Under the pieces are notes generated by a model that saw nothing but the letters and a program-made list of their open reading frames with translations, ran no database searches and was not told where the DNA came from. From NCBI RefSeq assembly GCF_011045125.1, contig NZ_JAAKZF010000027.1:1-64000 (forward strand): a DNA stretch of 64,000 nt, given 5' to 3'. This DNA is from Allomesorhizobium camelthorni. GTDB lineage: Bacteria; Pseudomonadota; Alphaproteobacteria; Rhizobiales; Rhizobiaceae. The position numbers and the translations under genes are program-made. Of this stretch, positions 28,501 to 38,269 are shown in pieces. Each line of letters begins with the position of its first letter. Position 1 is the stretch's first letter.

Positions 28501-29148
28501 ATGCCGCTGCAAAACCGCGTCGACCCGTTCGGCGAAATCCACGCGGTCCCGGCGCGCGGCATGTTCACCGGCAATCGCGGCGTCATCCACGATCCGGCTA
28601 CGCGGACGCTCTTGCAGCGGCGCTGGAGCACGAAAGCCTGGATCATCTGCGTGTGCGAGTTCCGCGGGCACAGGCGCGAGGTGATGGGCCGCAATGCGCC
28701 CTCCGGCAATGCCGGCTGGACCGAACTGTTCTTTCTCGACGAGGTGACGGCGCTGGCTGCCGGCCACCGCCCCTGCTTCTATTGCCGGCGCGAGCGGGCC
28801 AAGGCCTTCGCCGGCCATTATGGCGACGCGTTTCGGATAGCCGCGCCGAAAGCCGGCGAGATCGACGCCAGGCTGCACGGGGAACGGCTTGCATCGGGCG
28901 GGCATGCGCACCCGGTCGACGCAAAAGCGCTGCGCGCCCTACCCGACGGCACGGTCGTCGCATCGGGTGGCCAGGCATTCGCGATGGCTGGTGCGGCCGC
29001 CCTGCCCTGGAGCTTTTCGGGCTACGGGCCCACGATCGACCGCGAGGCGTTGGAACGCCGCAAGCTGTTGCTCGTCACGCCGCCGGCCACGGTGGCAATT
29101 CTCCGTTCCGGCTACAGGCCGGCATGGGCGAACAAGTCCGGCCGATAG
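28501..29148 (+). CDS. Conserved hypothetical protein with a CxxC motif
   Basis: A 215-aa protein from ATG 28501, preceded by GGGAGG. I do not recognise a named family. It has a paired-cysteine motif (HRPCFYCRRERAKAF) near residue 98 and other conserved-looking histidine/cysteine patches (CVCEFRGHRREVMGR, GGHAHPVDAKAL). These would suit a zinc-binding fold. No signal peptide or membrane segment is seen. Codon use is typical of the neighbourhood. It starts about 75 bases from the divergent amidotransferase gene. Confidence 0.75.
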   Translation: MPLQNRVDPFGEIHAVPARGMFTGNRGVIHDPATRTLLQRRWSTKAWIICVCEFRGHRREVMGRNAPSGNAGWTELFFLDEVTALAAGHRPCFYCRRERAKAFAGHYGDAFRIAAPKAGEIDARLHGERLASGGHAHPVDAKALRALPDGTVVASGGQAFAMAGAAALPWSFSGYGPTIDREALERRKLLLVTPPATVAILRSGYRPAWANKSGR

Positions 29149-29253
29149 CCGATTTTTCGCCACGGATCGGGTCCAGGAAAAATCGCCTTTCAGGAAGAGC
29201 GTCGCTGGTTGTAGTGTACTGCTCGAACCCCACTGGCGGGGCCGGAGGTAAAT

Positions 29254-29946
29254 TTGAGCTACAGCCTTCCATCCGCGATTGCCGTCGGGTTCGCTACTTT
29301 TCTGGCCACCAGCCCCGCAATATCGGCCGATTGCGCCAGCATGGCCCATTCGGGCGTCGATTGGCAGGATTGCCCGAAGCGCGCGCTCATCATCCGGGAA
29401 AGCGACCTGAGCGGCGCGAATCTGGTCGAAACCGACTTCACCTCGACCGACCTCAGGCATTCCAATTTCGACGGCGCGAATCTGGAAGGCGCGACGCTGG
29501 TGCGCTCCTCACTGGCCGGCTCCAGCGCCAAGGGGGCGAACTTCGCCAAGGTCGAGGGCTATCGCACCGACTTCAGCGGGGTGGATGCGCAGGGTTCGGC
29601 GTTCATCAATGCGGAGCTGCAGCGGGTCGAGTTTTCGGGCGCGAATCTGGCCGGCACGAGCTTCGAGAAGGCGGAACTCGGCCGCGCCAATTTCGGGGGA
29701 GCGGATCTGACCGGCAGCCGCTTCACGCTGGCCAATCTGGCGCGGGCCGATCTGAGCATGGCGAAGTTCACAGGGCCGCTCGATTTCGCCAATGCCTTCT
29801 TCTACCTGACCAGGCTCGGCGGCCTCGACCTCAGCGCCGCCACCGGGCTCACCCAATACCAGCTCGACATGGCCTGCGGCGACGCCGAAACCAGGCTGCC
29901 TGCCGGATTGACCGCGCCCGCCAGTTGGCCATGCAAGCTGGACTAG
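29254..29946 (+). CDS. Secreted pentapeptide-repeat protein
   Basis: A 230-aa protein starting at TTG 29254 directly after a strong GGAGG site. A signal peptide (AIAVGFATFLATSPAISA) leads into repeats of the A(D/N)LXX type (SGANLVETDF, DGANLEGATL, SGANLAGTSF, GGADLTGSRF, ANLARADLS). These should form a right-handed quadrilateral beta helix. The C-terminus ends in a short segment with a cysteine pair (MACGDAE ... WPCKLD) that could form a disulfide. Periplasmic location is likely. Function unknown; the cytosolic gyrase-protecting type is unlikely because of the signal peptide. Confidence 0.85.
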   Translation: MSYSLPSAIAVGFATFLATSPAISADCASMAHSGVDWQDCPKRALIIRESDLSGANLVETDFTSTDLRHSNFDGANLEGATLVRSSLAGSSAKGANFAKVEGYRTDFSGVDAQGSAFINAELQRVEFSGANLAGTSFEKAELGRANFGGADLTGSRFTLANLARADLSMAKFTGPLDFANAFFYLTRLGGLDLSAATGLTQYQLDMACGDAETRLPAGLTAPASWPCKLD

Positions 29947-29967
29947 GTTTTTCCGACGAGCCGGTGA

Positions 29968-30095
29968 GTTTGCCCCTCACCCTTACCCTCTCCCCGTGAA
30001 GAACGGGGAGAGGGGGTCGCCACCGTTGCGGCCAGCCTCCTTCTCCCCGTTTTCACGGGGAGAAGTGCCCGGCAGGGCGATGAGGGGCAGCACAA
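29968..30095. repeat. Intergenic palindromic element before rsmE
   Basis: Outer complementary ends (TTTGCCCCTCACCC and GATGAGGGGCA) enclose two inner hairpins. One is CTCTCCCCGTGAAGAACGGGGAGAG. The other is CTTCTCCCCG with CGGGGAGAAG. The centre shares GTTGCGGCCAGC with the sequence near 12043. It belongs to the same general class as the elements near hisZ and in the glc operon but is a different subfamily. Confidence 0.8.
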
Positions 30096-30191
30096 ACGTC
30101 AATCGTCGATCCCCTCCGCCGGAATGGCCTGAAGCATTCTTGAAGTGGCTCCTCGCTTGACCGGCGGCGCAGCCTGTCCCATCAGTCGCCG

Positions 30192-30926
30192 ATGCGCGCG
30201 AATTACAAGATGCAGCGGCTGGTCGTGCCGCAGGAATTGGCCGAAAACGCCGTCGTCGAGGCGAGCCCGGAGCAGAGCCACTATCTCAGCCATGTGCTGC
30301 GCCTGGCCGAAGGGGCGGAACTGCTGCTTTTCAACGGCCGCGACGGCGAGTGGCTGGCGCGCATCGAGGCGAAGGCCAAGAAATCCGTCCGGCTGCGGGC
30401 GGTGGAACGCACGCGGCCGCAGCCGCCGCTCCCCGACCTCGTCTATTGCTTCGCGCCGCTGAAGCAGGGCCGGCTCGATTATCTGGTGCAGAAGGCGGTG
30501 GAGATGGGCGCAGGCGTGCTGCAGCCGGTCATCACCCAGCATACGCAGATCGCCAAACCCAGCATCGAAAGGCTGCGGGCCAACGCCGTGGAGGCGGCCG
30601 AGCAGTGCGGCATTCTGGCGATACCGGAAGTGCGCGAGGCGCAAAAATTCGATCGTCTGCTCGCCGGCTGGGACAGCGAACGCCGGCTGATTTTCTGCGA
30701 CGAGGATTCCTTGACTAATAATCCGCTGCCGGCGCTGCAGGGCATTTCCGAACGCAAGCTCGGGCTGATCGTCGGGCCGGAAGGCGGCTTCTCGGACGCC
30801 GAGCGACACCAGCTTCGCGCCCTGCCCTTCGTCACCGCCATTCCGCTCGGGCCGCGCATCCTGCGCGCCGATACGGCTGCGGTGGCGGCGCTGGCGCTCA
30901 TCCAGGCCACGATCGGCGATTGGTGA
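30192..30926 (+). CDS. rsmE: 16S rRNA (uracil1498-N3)-methyltransferase
   Basis: Methylates U1498 in the decoding region of 16S rRNA. The 244-aa SPOUT-family protein has an N-terminal PUA-like region ([16 protein letters not shown]). The knotted SAM domain carries [45 protein letters not shown] and the knot motif [18 protein letters not shown]. All conserved RsmE segments are present. It starts at ATG 30192, reading [13 protein letters not shown]. gshA follows about 100 bases downstream beyond a terminator hairpin; this rsmE-gshA neighbourhood is common in rhizobia. Confidence 0.95.
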   Translation: MRANYKMQRLVVPQELAENAVVEASPEQSHYLSHVLRLAEGAELLLFNGRDGEWLARIEAKAKKSVRLRAVERTRPQPPLPDLVYCFAPLKQGRLDYLVQKAVEMGAGVLQPVITQHTQIAKPSIERLRANAVEAAEQCGILAIPEVREAQKFDRLLAGWDSERRLIFCDEDSLTNNPLPALQGISERKLGLIVGPEGGFSDAERHQLRALPFVTAIPLGPRILRADTAAVAALALIQATIGDW

Positions 30927-30928
30927 TC

Positions 30929-30958
30929 AAATCCTCTTGACGGATTGTCAGGATTTTT
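30929..30958 (+). terminator. Probable intrinsic terminator of rsmE
   Basis: A stem AAATCCT/AGGATTT with an inner TTGAC/GTCA pairing and loop GGATT is followed by a run of T (TTTTT). It lies two bases after the rsmE stop codon. Confidence 0.65.
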
Positions 30959-31028
30959 CGCTTGATCGGCCAGTATAATTGCGTCCATCAAGCGCGGCGC
31001 TTGTCAGGAGCGTGCAGAGGAAGATTGA

Positions 31029-32402
31029 ATGGCGCGCGACACAACGGATTTCCGGCCGATCGAGAGCATCGACGAGCTGGTCGAGCATCTGGCCGAGGGC
31101 AACAAGCCCAAGGACAAATGGCGCATCGGCACCGAGCACGAGAAATTCCCGTTCTATGTCGACGGCAACGCGCCTGTGCCCTATGGCGGCGACAACGGCA
31201 TCCGCGCGGTGCTCGAAGGCATGCAGCGGACGCTGGGCTGGGACCCCATCCTCGACGACGGCCGGGTGATCGGTCTGGTCGAGCCGACCGGCCAGGGCGC
31301 GATCTCGCTGGAGCCCGGCGGCCAGTTCGAGCTTTCCGGCGCGCCGCTCGAGACGATTCACCAGACCTGTCGCGAGGGCAATGCGCATCTGGCGCAGCTG
31401 CGCGAGATCGCCGAACCGCTCGGCATCCGCTTTCTCGGCCTCGGCGGCAGCCCGAAATGGCGGCTTTCCGAAACGCCGAAAATGCCGAAATCTCGCTACG
31501 AGATCATGACGCGCTACATGCCCAAGGTCGGCACCAAGGGCCTCGACATGATGTACCGCACCTGCACCATCCAGGTTAATCTAGATTTCGAGAGCGAGAC
31601 CGACATGCGCCGCAAGATGCAGGTGTCGCTGAAGCTGCAGCCGCTCGCCACCGCGCTGTTCGCCAACTCACCTTTCACCGAGGGTCGCCCCAACGGCCTG
31701 CAGAGCTGGCGCGGCGAAATCTGGACCGACACCGACAACCAGCGCTCGGGCCTGCTCCCCTTCTGCTTCTCGCCCGATTTCGGTTTTGCCGACTATGTCG
31801 AATGGGCGCTCGACGTGCCGATGTATTTCGTCATTCGCGACGGCCGCTATCACGACATGACCCACATGACCTTCCGCCAGTTCATGAGCGGGTCGGCGCA
31901 CAACCAGGTGCCGGACGGCGTGCCGACGATCGGCGACTGGGCCAACCATCTGTCGACGCTGTTTCCCGATGTGCGGCTGAAGCGTTTTCTTGAAATGCGC
32001 GGCGCCGATGGCGGGCCGTGGCGGCGCATCTGCGCGCTGCCCGCCTTCTGGGTCGGGTTGCTCTACGACGAGGAGGCGCTGGATGCTGCCGAGCAGCTGA
32101 CCGCCGACTGGACCTTCGAGGAAGTCCGCGACATGCGCGCCGCGGTGCCGAAGGGCGGCATCGCCACCGAATTCCGCGACACCGATTTGCGCAGCATCGC
32201 ACGCGAGGCGCTGAAAATCTCGCGGCTGGGGCTGAAGAACCGCGACCGCAAGAACCGCGACGGCTACGACGAGACGGGCTTCCTGTCGACGCTGGACGAA
32301 GTGGTGGCGCGCGGCACCACCAGCGCCGAGGAAATGCTCAATGCCTACCACACGCGCTGGGGTGGTTCGATCGAGCCGGTGTTTTTGGAGTATGCTTACT
32401 GA
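31029..32402 (+). CDS. gshA: Glutamate-cysteine ligase, plant/alphaproteobacterial type
   Basis: First enzyme of glutathione synthesis: ligates glutamate and cysteine using ATP. The 457-aa protein is the class III (plant-like) form. Typical segments are WRIGTEHEKFPFY, LVEPTGQGAISLEPGGQFELSG (ATP/Mg-binding acidic cluster), YMPKVGTKGLDMMYRTCTIQVNLDF, ANSPFTEGRPNGLQSWRG and a C-terminal AEEMLNAYHTRWGGS. ATG 31029 follows GAGGAAG. Length and motifs are normal. It probably supplies glutathione for stress tolerance, in keeping with katG/oxyR elsewhere in the window. Confidence 0.95.
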   Translation: MARDTTDFRPIESIDELVEHLAEGNKPKDKWRIGTEHEKFPFYVDGNAPVPYGGDNGIRAVLEGMQRTLGWDPILDDGRVIGLVEPTGQGAISLEPGGQFELSGAPLETIHQTCREGNAHLAQLREIAEPLGIRFLGLGGSPKWRLSETPKMPKSRYEIMTRYMPKVGTKGLDMMYRTCTIQVNLDFESETDMRRKMQVSLKLQPLATALFANSPFTEGRPNGLQSWRGEIWTDTDNQRSGLLPFCFSPDFGFADYVEWALDVPMYFVIRDGRYHDMTHMTFRQFMSGSAHNQVPDGVPTIGDWANHLSTLFPDVRLKRFLEMRGADGGPWRRICALPAFWVGLLYDEEALDAAEQLTADWTFEEVRDMRAAVPKGGIATEFRDTDLRSIAREALKISRLGLKNRDRKNRDGYDETGFLSTLDEVVARGTTSAEEMLNAYHTRWGGSIEPVFLEYAY

Positions 32403-32499
32403 CGACCCTCTCCTCGCGAGAGGAAAGCCAGATGCCCTCTTCATTCAGCGCTTGAAACCCACTACGCTCTCCTCGGCGGAAATTTCCGAGGAGGACATC

Positions 32500-33411
32500 A
32501 TGCTTCCATTGTATGACATGCTCGCCAATGCACAGAATGGCCACGGCATGGAAATGCTGGCGCGGCAGTTCAACCTGTCGCAGCAGCAGGCCGAACTTGC
32601 GGTCGAAGCGCTGCTGCCGGCGTTTTCGCAGGGGCTGAAGCGCAACGCCTCCGATCCATACGGCGTCGCCGGCTTCCTGAACGCTATGGCTTCGGGACAG
32701 CACGCCAAATATTTCGAAGATGCGCAGAAGGCTTTCGCGCCGCAGGGCGTGGCCGAGGGCAACGGAATTCTTGGCCATTTGTTCGGCTCGAAGGATCTGT
32801 CGCGCGCTGTCGCGGCGCAGGCGGCGCAGGCGACCGGCATTGGCCAGGACGTGCTGAAGCAGATGCTTCCGGTCATCGCCTCGATGATCATGGGCGGGCT
32901 GTTCAAGCAATCGACCAACCAGATGCAAGCCGGCGGCATGGGCGGCTCCAATCCGCTCGGCGAACTTATCGAGCAGATGATGCGGCAAGGCGGCGGCATG
33001 ATGGGCGGCGGCGGGCAGCAGCAGGCCCCGCAGCAACGTCCGGATGCGCAGCCTGCCAACCCGTTCGACAATCCGTTCGGCAAGGTGCTGCAGGACATGT
33101 TCGGCGGCGGCGCACAACAACAACCGCAGCGCCGGCCCGAACAGGCGCAAAATCCCTATGGCGACAATCCGCTCGGCAAGATTTTCGAGGAGATGCTGGG
33201 CGGCGGCCAGGCGCGGCGCGCTCCGGAACCTGAACCGCAGCCGCAACAAAAGTCGCGGCCACACGAAAACCCGAGCGGGCGGCCGCGCAATCCTTACGAT
33301 GATCTGTTCGGCGACATGTTCGAGACCGGCGCCAAGCAGCGCGACGAATACCAGAAGAGCGTCGAATCGATCTTTGAGCAGTTCACCAAGGGTATGGACA
33401 AACACCGGTAG
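32500..33411 (+). CDS. DUF937-domain protein
   Basis: A 303-aa protein with an N-terminal helical DUF937 domain (MLPLYDMLANAQNG, VEALLPAFSQGLKR, LGHLFGSKDLSRAVAAQAAQATGI). A long low-complexity tail is rich in Gln, Pro, Gly and Asn. It contains at least four repeats of the form NP(F/Y)..(N/D)PLGKI/VL(Q/E)(D/E)M(F/L)GGG. ATG 32500 has GAGGAGG in front. No membrane segment is seen. Function unknown; the domain is related to bacterial proteins annotated as YidB-like. It is downstream of gshA by about 100 bases and may share its transcript. Confidence 0.85.
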   Translation: MLPLYDMLANAQNGHGMEMLARQFNLSQQQAELAVEALLPAFSQGLKRNASDPYGVAGFLNAMASGQHAKYFEDAQKAFAPQGVAEGNGILGHLFGSKDLSRAVAAQAAQATGIGQDVLKQMLPVIASMIMGGLFKQSTNQMQAGGMGGSNPLGELIEQMMRQGGGMMGGGGQQQAPQQRPDAQPANPFDNPFGKVLQDMFGGGAQQQPQRRPEQAQNPYGDNPLGKIFEEMLGGGQARRAPEPEPQPQQKSRPHENPSGRPRNPYDDLFGDMFETGAKQRDEYQKSVESIFEQFTKGMDKHR

Positions 33412-33418
33412 TAAAAAA

Positions 33419-33440
33419 GCCCGGCCTTCGCAGGCCGGGC
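33419..33440 (-). terminator. Hairpin terminator between DUF937 and DUF1127 genes
   Basis: A perfect 9-bp GC-rich stem (GCCCGGCCT/AGGCCGGGC, loop TCGC). Read on the minus strand a run of six T follows, so it fits an intrinsic terminator for the leftward DUF1127 gene. It lies about 70 bases past that gene and a few bases past the DUF937 stop codon, so it may also affect the + strand transcript. Confidence 0.6.
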
Positions 33441-33509
33441 AATGTGCAGGCAGGCCGGTGTGGGAAACCGACGGGGAGTGGGGAGCCTGCGTAAACTCCT
33501 GATCGCGGT

Positions 33510-33800
33510 TCAGCAGACCCGGCGGGCCATGTCTTCCACGGATTCCGAGCGGGCCCGTACGATCGCGCCGAGGCGCACCGTCGGATCGATGCCGAAAGGC
33601 AGGCCGACGGCGACATGCAAATCGGCGCGGGTCAGGCCGATATCGGCCAGTTCCGAATCCGACATGTCGCCGAGGCGGTAGAATTCGCGGCGGTTTTTCC
33701 AGCTTCGGAAAAAGGCCGAGACCGCGTTGACGATGCGCGTCACTGCCGCCGGACGTGTTGCGGCGTGCATCGTCTGGGTCGCGTGATCGAGCGCAGTCAT
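33510..33800 (-). CDS. DUF1127 (YjiS-like) small protein
   Basis: A 96-aa protein read from ATG 33800. The core WKNRREFYRLGDMSDSELADIGLTRADLHVAVGLPFG contains the arginine-rich helix and the SDSELADIGLTR motif that define DUF1127. The longer form with a C-terminal extension (RLGAIVRARSESVEDMARRV) is frequent in rhizobia. From literature on other alphaproteobacteria, short DUF1127 proteins affect RNA turnover and phosphate or stress responses. What this one does is not known. It is divergent from the LysR gene. Confidence 0.85.
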   Translation of the reverse strand: MTALDHATQTMHAATRPAAVTRIVNAVSAFFRSWKNRREFYRLGDMSDSELADIGLTRADLHVAVGLPFGIDPTVRLGAIVRARSESVEDMARRVC

Positions 33801-33977
33801 ATCTGGTCTCCTCATTCAAAATGCGGGCGCGTGAAAGCCATCGGAAGCGCGCGAGCGCGGCGATCCGGGGGCAAATCACAGGCCTCGTGTTGACGTTGCG
33901 ATAATCTCACCAGAAGATTGATTTATCCAACGAATGTTTTTAATCTTTAGCATCAACAAGCATGATGGATGGTTCCC

Positions 33978-34934
33978 ATGGCAGCGCCGCTCGATCTCGA
34001 CCAGTTGCAGACATTCATCATGATCGCCGATACCGGCAGCTTCACCCGCGCCGCCGAGGAGGTGCATCGCACCCAGTCGGCGGTGTCGATGCAGATGCGC
34101 CGCCTCGAAGAGCGCATCGGCAACGCGCTGTTCGAAAAGGACGGCCGCACCAACAAGCTGACCGAGGAAGGCGAGCGGCTGCTTTCCTACGCGCGCCGCA
34201 TGATCCATCTGAACCGCGAGACGCTGGCCGCCTTCGACGACCGCCGGCTCGAAGGCACGATCCGCATCGGCACGCCGGACGACTATGCCGACCGCTTTCT
34301 GCCGGAGATCATGGCGCGGTTCTCGCGCTCCAACCCGCGCGTCGAGCTGACCGTCATCTGCGAGCCGACCTTCAACCTGGTCGAGCATATAAAGCGCGGC
34401 CATCTCGACCTGGCGCTGGTTACCCATGACGACGCCAAGGGGCAGTCGGAGGTGGTGCGCCGCGAGCCCCTGCTCTGGGTGAGTTCGGCCAACCATGCAA
34501 CGCATGAGCAGGAGATCCTGCCGCTGGCGTTCGGACGCCCGACCTGCATCTGGCGGCGCGCCGCCTGCGACGTGCTCGACGAAATGAACCGCGAATACCG
34601 CATCCTGTTCACCAGCTGGTCGGCGACGGTCATCACCGCCGCCGTGCTGTCGGGGCTGGCGATCTCGGTGCTGCCTGAATGCGCGCTTAGGCCGGGCATG
34701 CGGGTGCTCGGAGAGGCCGACGGCTTCGGCACATTGCCCGAATGCAAGATCGGCATCATGCGCGGCCACACCGCGCGCGCCGACATTGTCGAAGCAATCG
34801 CGCGGCACATTTCGGAAAGCCTCGACAATATCTCGGTGCCCGCCGCCGAAGAGACCGGCACGTTCGACTTCGCAGCCATGGCGGCGCTTCGCGGGCGGCG
34901 GCTGAAACCGAGCCACATATTGCCGGGGTGGTAG
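33978..34934 (+). CDS. LysR-family transcriptional regulator
   Basis: A 318-aa LysR-type regulator. The N-terminal helix-turn-helix spans FIMIADTGSFTRAAEEVHRTQSAVSMQMRRLE, here broken by normal variation. The effector-binding domain includes TIRIGTPDDYADRFLPEIMARFSR and GLAISVLPECAL. It resembles the LrhA/HexA branch (PLDLDQLQTF at the start). ATG 33978 is taken; ATG 33969 would add three residues. It faces the DMT transporter gene tail to tail nine bases away. The target genes and the effector are unknown. Confidence 0.88.
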   Translation: MAAPLDLDQLQTFIMIADTGSFTRAAEEVHRTQSAVSMQMRRLEERIGNALFEKDGRTNKLTEEGERLLSYARRMIHLNRETLAAFDDRRLEGTIRIGTPDDYADRFLPEIMARFSRSNPRVELTVICEPTFNLVEHIKRGHLDLALVTHDDAKGQSEVVRREPLLWVSSANHATHEQEILPLAFGRPTCIWRRAACDVLDEMNREYRILFTSWSATVITAAVLSGLAISVLPECALRPGMRVLGEADGFGTLPECKIGIMRGHTARADIVEAIARHISESLDNISVPAAEETGTFDFAAMAALRGRRLKPSHILPGW

Positions 34935-34943
34935 TGGTCGGGC

Positions 34944-35903
34944 CTACTTCCGCCCGCCGCGGATGACCAGCACGTTGCCGGCTGCGACGAAGACCAGACC
35001 GATGATCGCGTAGACCGTCCAGGCATAGCCTTCGAGCGCGGTCGAGATGAGCAGCGCGAAGACCGGGAAGATGACCGTGGCGTAGCCGGCGCGCGCCGCG
35101 CCGATGCGTCCGAGCAGGGTGAGATAGGCGGCGAAGGCCATCACCGTCGAGATGACGGCCAGGAAGATCAGCGAGCCGAGATAGGACACGCTCAGATCGA
35201 CGATGAACGGTTTGCCGAGCAGGAGGGCGAGAAAGCCCGACCAAAGCGTGCCGTAGAGCATGCCCCAGGCGCTGGTCGAGACCAGCGGCAGGGCGCGCCG
35301 CTGGTTGGACGCCGAGACGAGATTGCCGGCGCAGAAGCTCAGCGTTCCGCACACGCAGAGCAAAAGCCCGGTCATGGTGCCGCCGGACAGGCCGTGCGCG
35401 GCGATCTCAGGAAAGAACATCAGCGCGATGCCGGCAAAGCCGATCAGGCCGCCAGCGAGAATGCGCGGCGACGGGCGCTCGCGCATGACGAGCGCGCCAA
35501 GCAGCATGTTGATGACCGAGGCCAGCGAAAACACGACCGACAAAAGCCCGCTGACCAGATAACCGGCGCCGTAATAGAAGAACAGGAAATTGGACGAGAA
35601 GATCAGCACGCCGAGCGCGGCGAAGCGCAGATGGTCCGAGATCGGGAAGCGCAGCCGGCGGCCGGAGAATCCCGCCCAGGCAAACATCAGCATCGTGGCG
35701 ATGGCGAAGCGCCAGACCAGATTGACCTCGTTGGAGACGCCGCTGCCGACTTGCAGTTCGATGGCGAACCACGACGCGCTCCAGGCGATCACGGTCAGCG
35801 CGTAAAGGCCGTAGTCGAGCGGCTGGAACGGCTGATCAGCGCTTGCGGGCCTCGCGGCAGGGCGAGCAGCGGCTGCGTCGATGGTGTCGGTTCGTGCGGT
35901 CAT
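34944..35903 (-). CDS. EamA-family drug/metabolite transporter (DMT superfamily)
   Basis: A 319-aa integral membrane protein with about ten transmembrane helices in two EamA repeats (first [18 protein letters not shown], second [19 protein letters not shown]). It follows the usual pattern of small-molecule exporters. The N-terminus from ATG 35903 is alanine-rich ([15 protein letters not shown]). The last helix is [15 protein letters not shown]. It probably exports amino acids, nucleobases or other metabolites; the substrate is not deducible. It is divergent from xseA with about 125 bases between starts, and the LysR gene lies just downstream on the other strand. Confidence 0.88.
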   Translation of the reverse strand: MTARTDTIDAAAARPAARPASADQPFQPLDYGLYALTVIAWSASWFAIELQVGSGVSNEVNLVWRFAIATMLMFAWAGFSGRRLRFPISDHLRFAALGVLIFSSNFLFFYYGAGYLVSGLLSVVFSLASVINMLLGALVMRERPSPRILAGGLIGFAGIALMFFPEIAAHGLSGGTMTGLLLCVCGTLSFCAGNLVSASNQRRALPLVSTSAWGMLYGTLWSGFLALLLGKPFIVDLSVSYLGSLIFLAVISTVMAFAAYLTLLGRIGAARAGYATVIFPVFALLISTALEGYAWTVYAIIGLVFVAAGNVLVIRGGRK

Positions 35904-36028
35904 GGCCCTGCCTATGCCCCTGCTCGCCCCGCGGTCCATCCAATTCTTCTGATCGAACCATTGAGGCAAGCGATAGATTGGGGCCGATTGCCCTTGACCC
36001 GGAGCGCCGGAGCAGCACCAATCCAAGC

Positions 36029-37660
36029 ATGAGCGATTTCTTCACCGAATCGAAATCCAACGTCGCCGAATATACGGTGAGCGAGATCTCCGGCGCGCTG
36101 AAGCGCACCGTCGAAGACGCGTTCGGCAATGTGCGGGTGCGCGGCGAGATCTCCGGGTATCGCGGGCCGCATTCCTCGGGACACGCCTATTTCTGCCTGA
36201 AGGACGACCGCGCCAGACTCGACGCCGTCGTGTGGAAGACGGCGATGGCCCGCCTCAAATTTCGCCCCGAGGAAGGCATGGAGGTGATCGCCACCGGCCG
36301 GCTGACCACCTATCCCGGCAAGTCGAACTACCAGATCGTCATCGACAATCTGGAGCCTGCGGGCGCCGGCGCGCTTATGGCGCTTCTGGAAGAGCGCAAG
36401 CGCCGGCTCGCCGCAGAGGGTCTGTTCGAGGCGTCGCGCAAGCGGCGTCTGCCATTCATGCCGAAAGTGATCGGCGTGGTGACGTCGCCGACCGGGGCAG
36501 TGATCCGCGACATCATACACCGCATCAAGGACCGCTTTCCGCTGCATGTGCTGGTCTGGCCGGTGCGCGTGCAGGGCGAGACTTCCGGAGCGGAAGTGGC
36601 GGCGGCCGTCAACGGCTTCAACGCGCTGGCCGACGGCGGGCCGGTTCCCCGCCCCGACCTCCTGATCGTTGCGCGCGGCGGCGGCAGCCTAGAGGATCTC
36701 TGGGGCTTCAACGACGAGGCGCTGGCGCGCGCCGTTGCGGCCTCCCGCATCCCGGTGATCTCGGCGGTCGGCCACGAAACCGACTGGACGCTGGTCGATT
36801 TCGTCGCCGACATGCGCGCGCCGACGCCGACAGGTGCGGCCGAAATCGCCGTTCCGGTTAAGGCCGAGCTCGAAGCCAATCTGGCAGGCCTCGCCGCCCG
36901 GCTGAAGGCCGGCGCCTCGCGCAATTTCGACCGCAAGCGGCAGGCGATGAGATCGGCGGCGCGCGCGCTCCCCTCGCCCGACCAGCTTTTGGCGCTGCCG
37001 CGGCGGCATTTCGACGAGGCGACGACCCGGCTCTCTCGCGCGCTGATCGTCAGCACCGAGCGCAAACGGGCGCGGCTTGGCGGCGTCCGGCTGTCGTCCG
37101 CCACCCTGTCGCGGCGGATCGAGGAATGGCGCAGGCTGACCGACCGCGACCTGCTGCGATCGCAGGCGGCGCTGCGCGGCATCGCACGCGAAAGCCGCGC
37201 GCGCTTGCTGCGGTCGGCTTCGCAACTGCCGAGATGCGCGGACGCGGCGCTCACGCTCAAGAAGAAGCGGCTGCAGGCCCTGCAGCCGCGCATCTCCGTC
37301 CAACCGCTTTTGCGCGCCCGCAAAACCGCGCGCGACCGGCTGATCCTCACCACCCGCCGGCATCAAGAGGCTACATTGCGCGGTCTTGACCGCCTGCGCG
37401 GCCGGCTCACACAGGCCGACCGGTTGCTGTCGACGCTGTCACACAGGGCGATCCTTGCGCGCGGCTTCGCGCTGGTGACGGATGTTTCAGGCGCCGTAGT
37501 GCGCCGCGCCGCCGACATCGCGCCGGGCGCAGCACTTGGCATCGAGTTCGCCGACGGCAAGACCAACGCCATCGCCACCAGCACCGATACCGCCGCGCGT
37601 CCACGGCCGAAGCCGGTGGATAAGCCGAAGGTCAGCGGCGGACAGGGCTCGCTTTTCTGA
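36029..37660 (+). CDS. xseA: Exodeoxyribonuclease VII large subunit
   Basis: Large subunit of exonuclease VII, which degrades single-stranded DNA from both ends. The 543-aa protein starts with an OB-fold ([42 protein letters not shown]). The catalytic core has [58 protein letters not shown] and a late ILARGFALV. The central region is long, helical and Arg-rich. ATG 36029 gives MSDFFTES, as in relatives. It is a little longer than E. coli XseA (about 456 aa), which is normal for alphaproteobacteria. The small subunit xseB is not adjacent. Confidence 0.95.
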   Translation: MSDFFTESKSNVAEYTVSEISGALKRTVEDAFGNVRVRGEISGYRGPHSSGHAYFCLKDDRARLDAVVWKTAMARLKFRPEEGMEVIATGRLTTYPGKSNYQIVIDNLEPAGAGALMALLEERKRRLAAEGLFEASRKRRLPFMPKVIGVVTSPTGAVIRDIIHRIKDRFPLHVLVWPVRVQGETSGAEVAAAVNGFNALADGGPVPRPDLLIVARGGGSLEDLWGFNDEALARAVAASRIPVISAVGHETDWTLVDFVADMRAPTPTGAAEIAVPVKAELEANLAGLAARLKAGASRNFDRKRQAMRSAARALPSPDQLLALPRRHFDEATTRLSRALIVSTERKRARLGGVRLSSATLSRRIEEWRRLTDRDLLRSQAALRGIARESRARLLRSASQLPRCADAALTLKKKRLQALQPRISVQPLLRARKTARDRLILTTRRHQEATLRGLDRLRGRLTQADRLLSTLSHRAILARGFALVTDVSGAVVRRAADIAPGAALGIEFADGKTNAIATSTDTAARPRPKPVDKPKVSGGQGSLF

Positions 37661-37760
37661 CGCGAGATGTTGCCTCGGTTTGAAGCAGTGCGAAATCGCT
37701 GAAGGTATCGCCTTTCGGGCCGGGTATTCCTATATCCCAGGCAGGAATGCGAGGAACGGC

Positions 37761-37916
37761 ATGTCACCATTCGATCAAGGCGTCGTCGCGGCGGAAACCG
37801 GCATGAGCAAGGACGACAATCCCTATCAGCAGGGAACCAGCGCTTATAGCGATTGGAATGCCGGGTACGAGTCCGTTATCGAGGCGGATGAGGCGACCAG
37901 ACTGGATGATGAATAG
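37761..37916 (+). CDS. Ribosome modulation factor-like small protein
   Basis: A 51-aa protein from ATG 37761. It contains FDQGVVAAETGMSKDDNPYQ and then SDWNAGYES. The spacing of G..A...G....NPY......W..G matches the Rmf/CrpP-like family, whose E. coli member dimerises and silences ribosomes in stationary phase. AGGAA precedes the start. Its acidic tail (IEADEATRLDDE) differs from E. coli RMF. A role in ribosome hibernation is plausible but inferred from a short motif. Confidence 0.6.
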   Translation: MSPFDQGVVAAETGMSKDDNPYQQGTSAYSDWNAGYESVIEADEATRLDDE

Positions 37917-38269
37917 ACCGGACGTGACCGGCGAAACCAGGCAAAGTCTGCAGCCGAGGAACCGGTCTCACGCTTCCGCCTCGATCGCGGGCGACAAAGC
38001 ACCTTAGAATGCAGACCCAAGGGCAGAACTGCATCCGGGAATAAAACAAAAATGGCGCTGTTCTATTGATTAGCCAGGCGCCAGCAAATCTAGAATTGCG
38101 ACCACTATCACAAATTCGTGAGAGAGACATTCGGTTGAACACCGTTATTGCTCATGTTACCGTTTTGAACGAATTCACAGAAAGTCTCGTTGGCACGATC
38201 AATTCTATTTTGGGAGGCGGCTACAGGCACTCATCGGAGGTGCCTGTCTACATTTGGCGGGGAATTCAC

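Noticed and set aside
33130..33300. Tandem short repeats that might suggest a CRISPR or satellite
   Set aside because: They are coding repeats of the DUF937 protein tail (NPxxxNPLGKI type), in frame and imperfect.
32338..33879. 513-codon - strand frame opposite the DUF937 gene
   Set aside because: The DUF937 gene has a strong ribosome-binding site and clear repeats. The opposite frame is a His/Arg/Leu-rich artefact.
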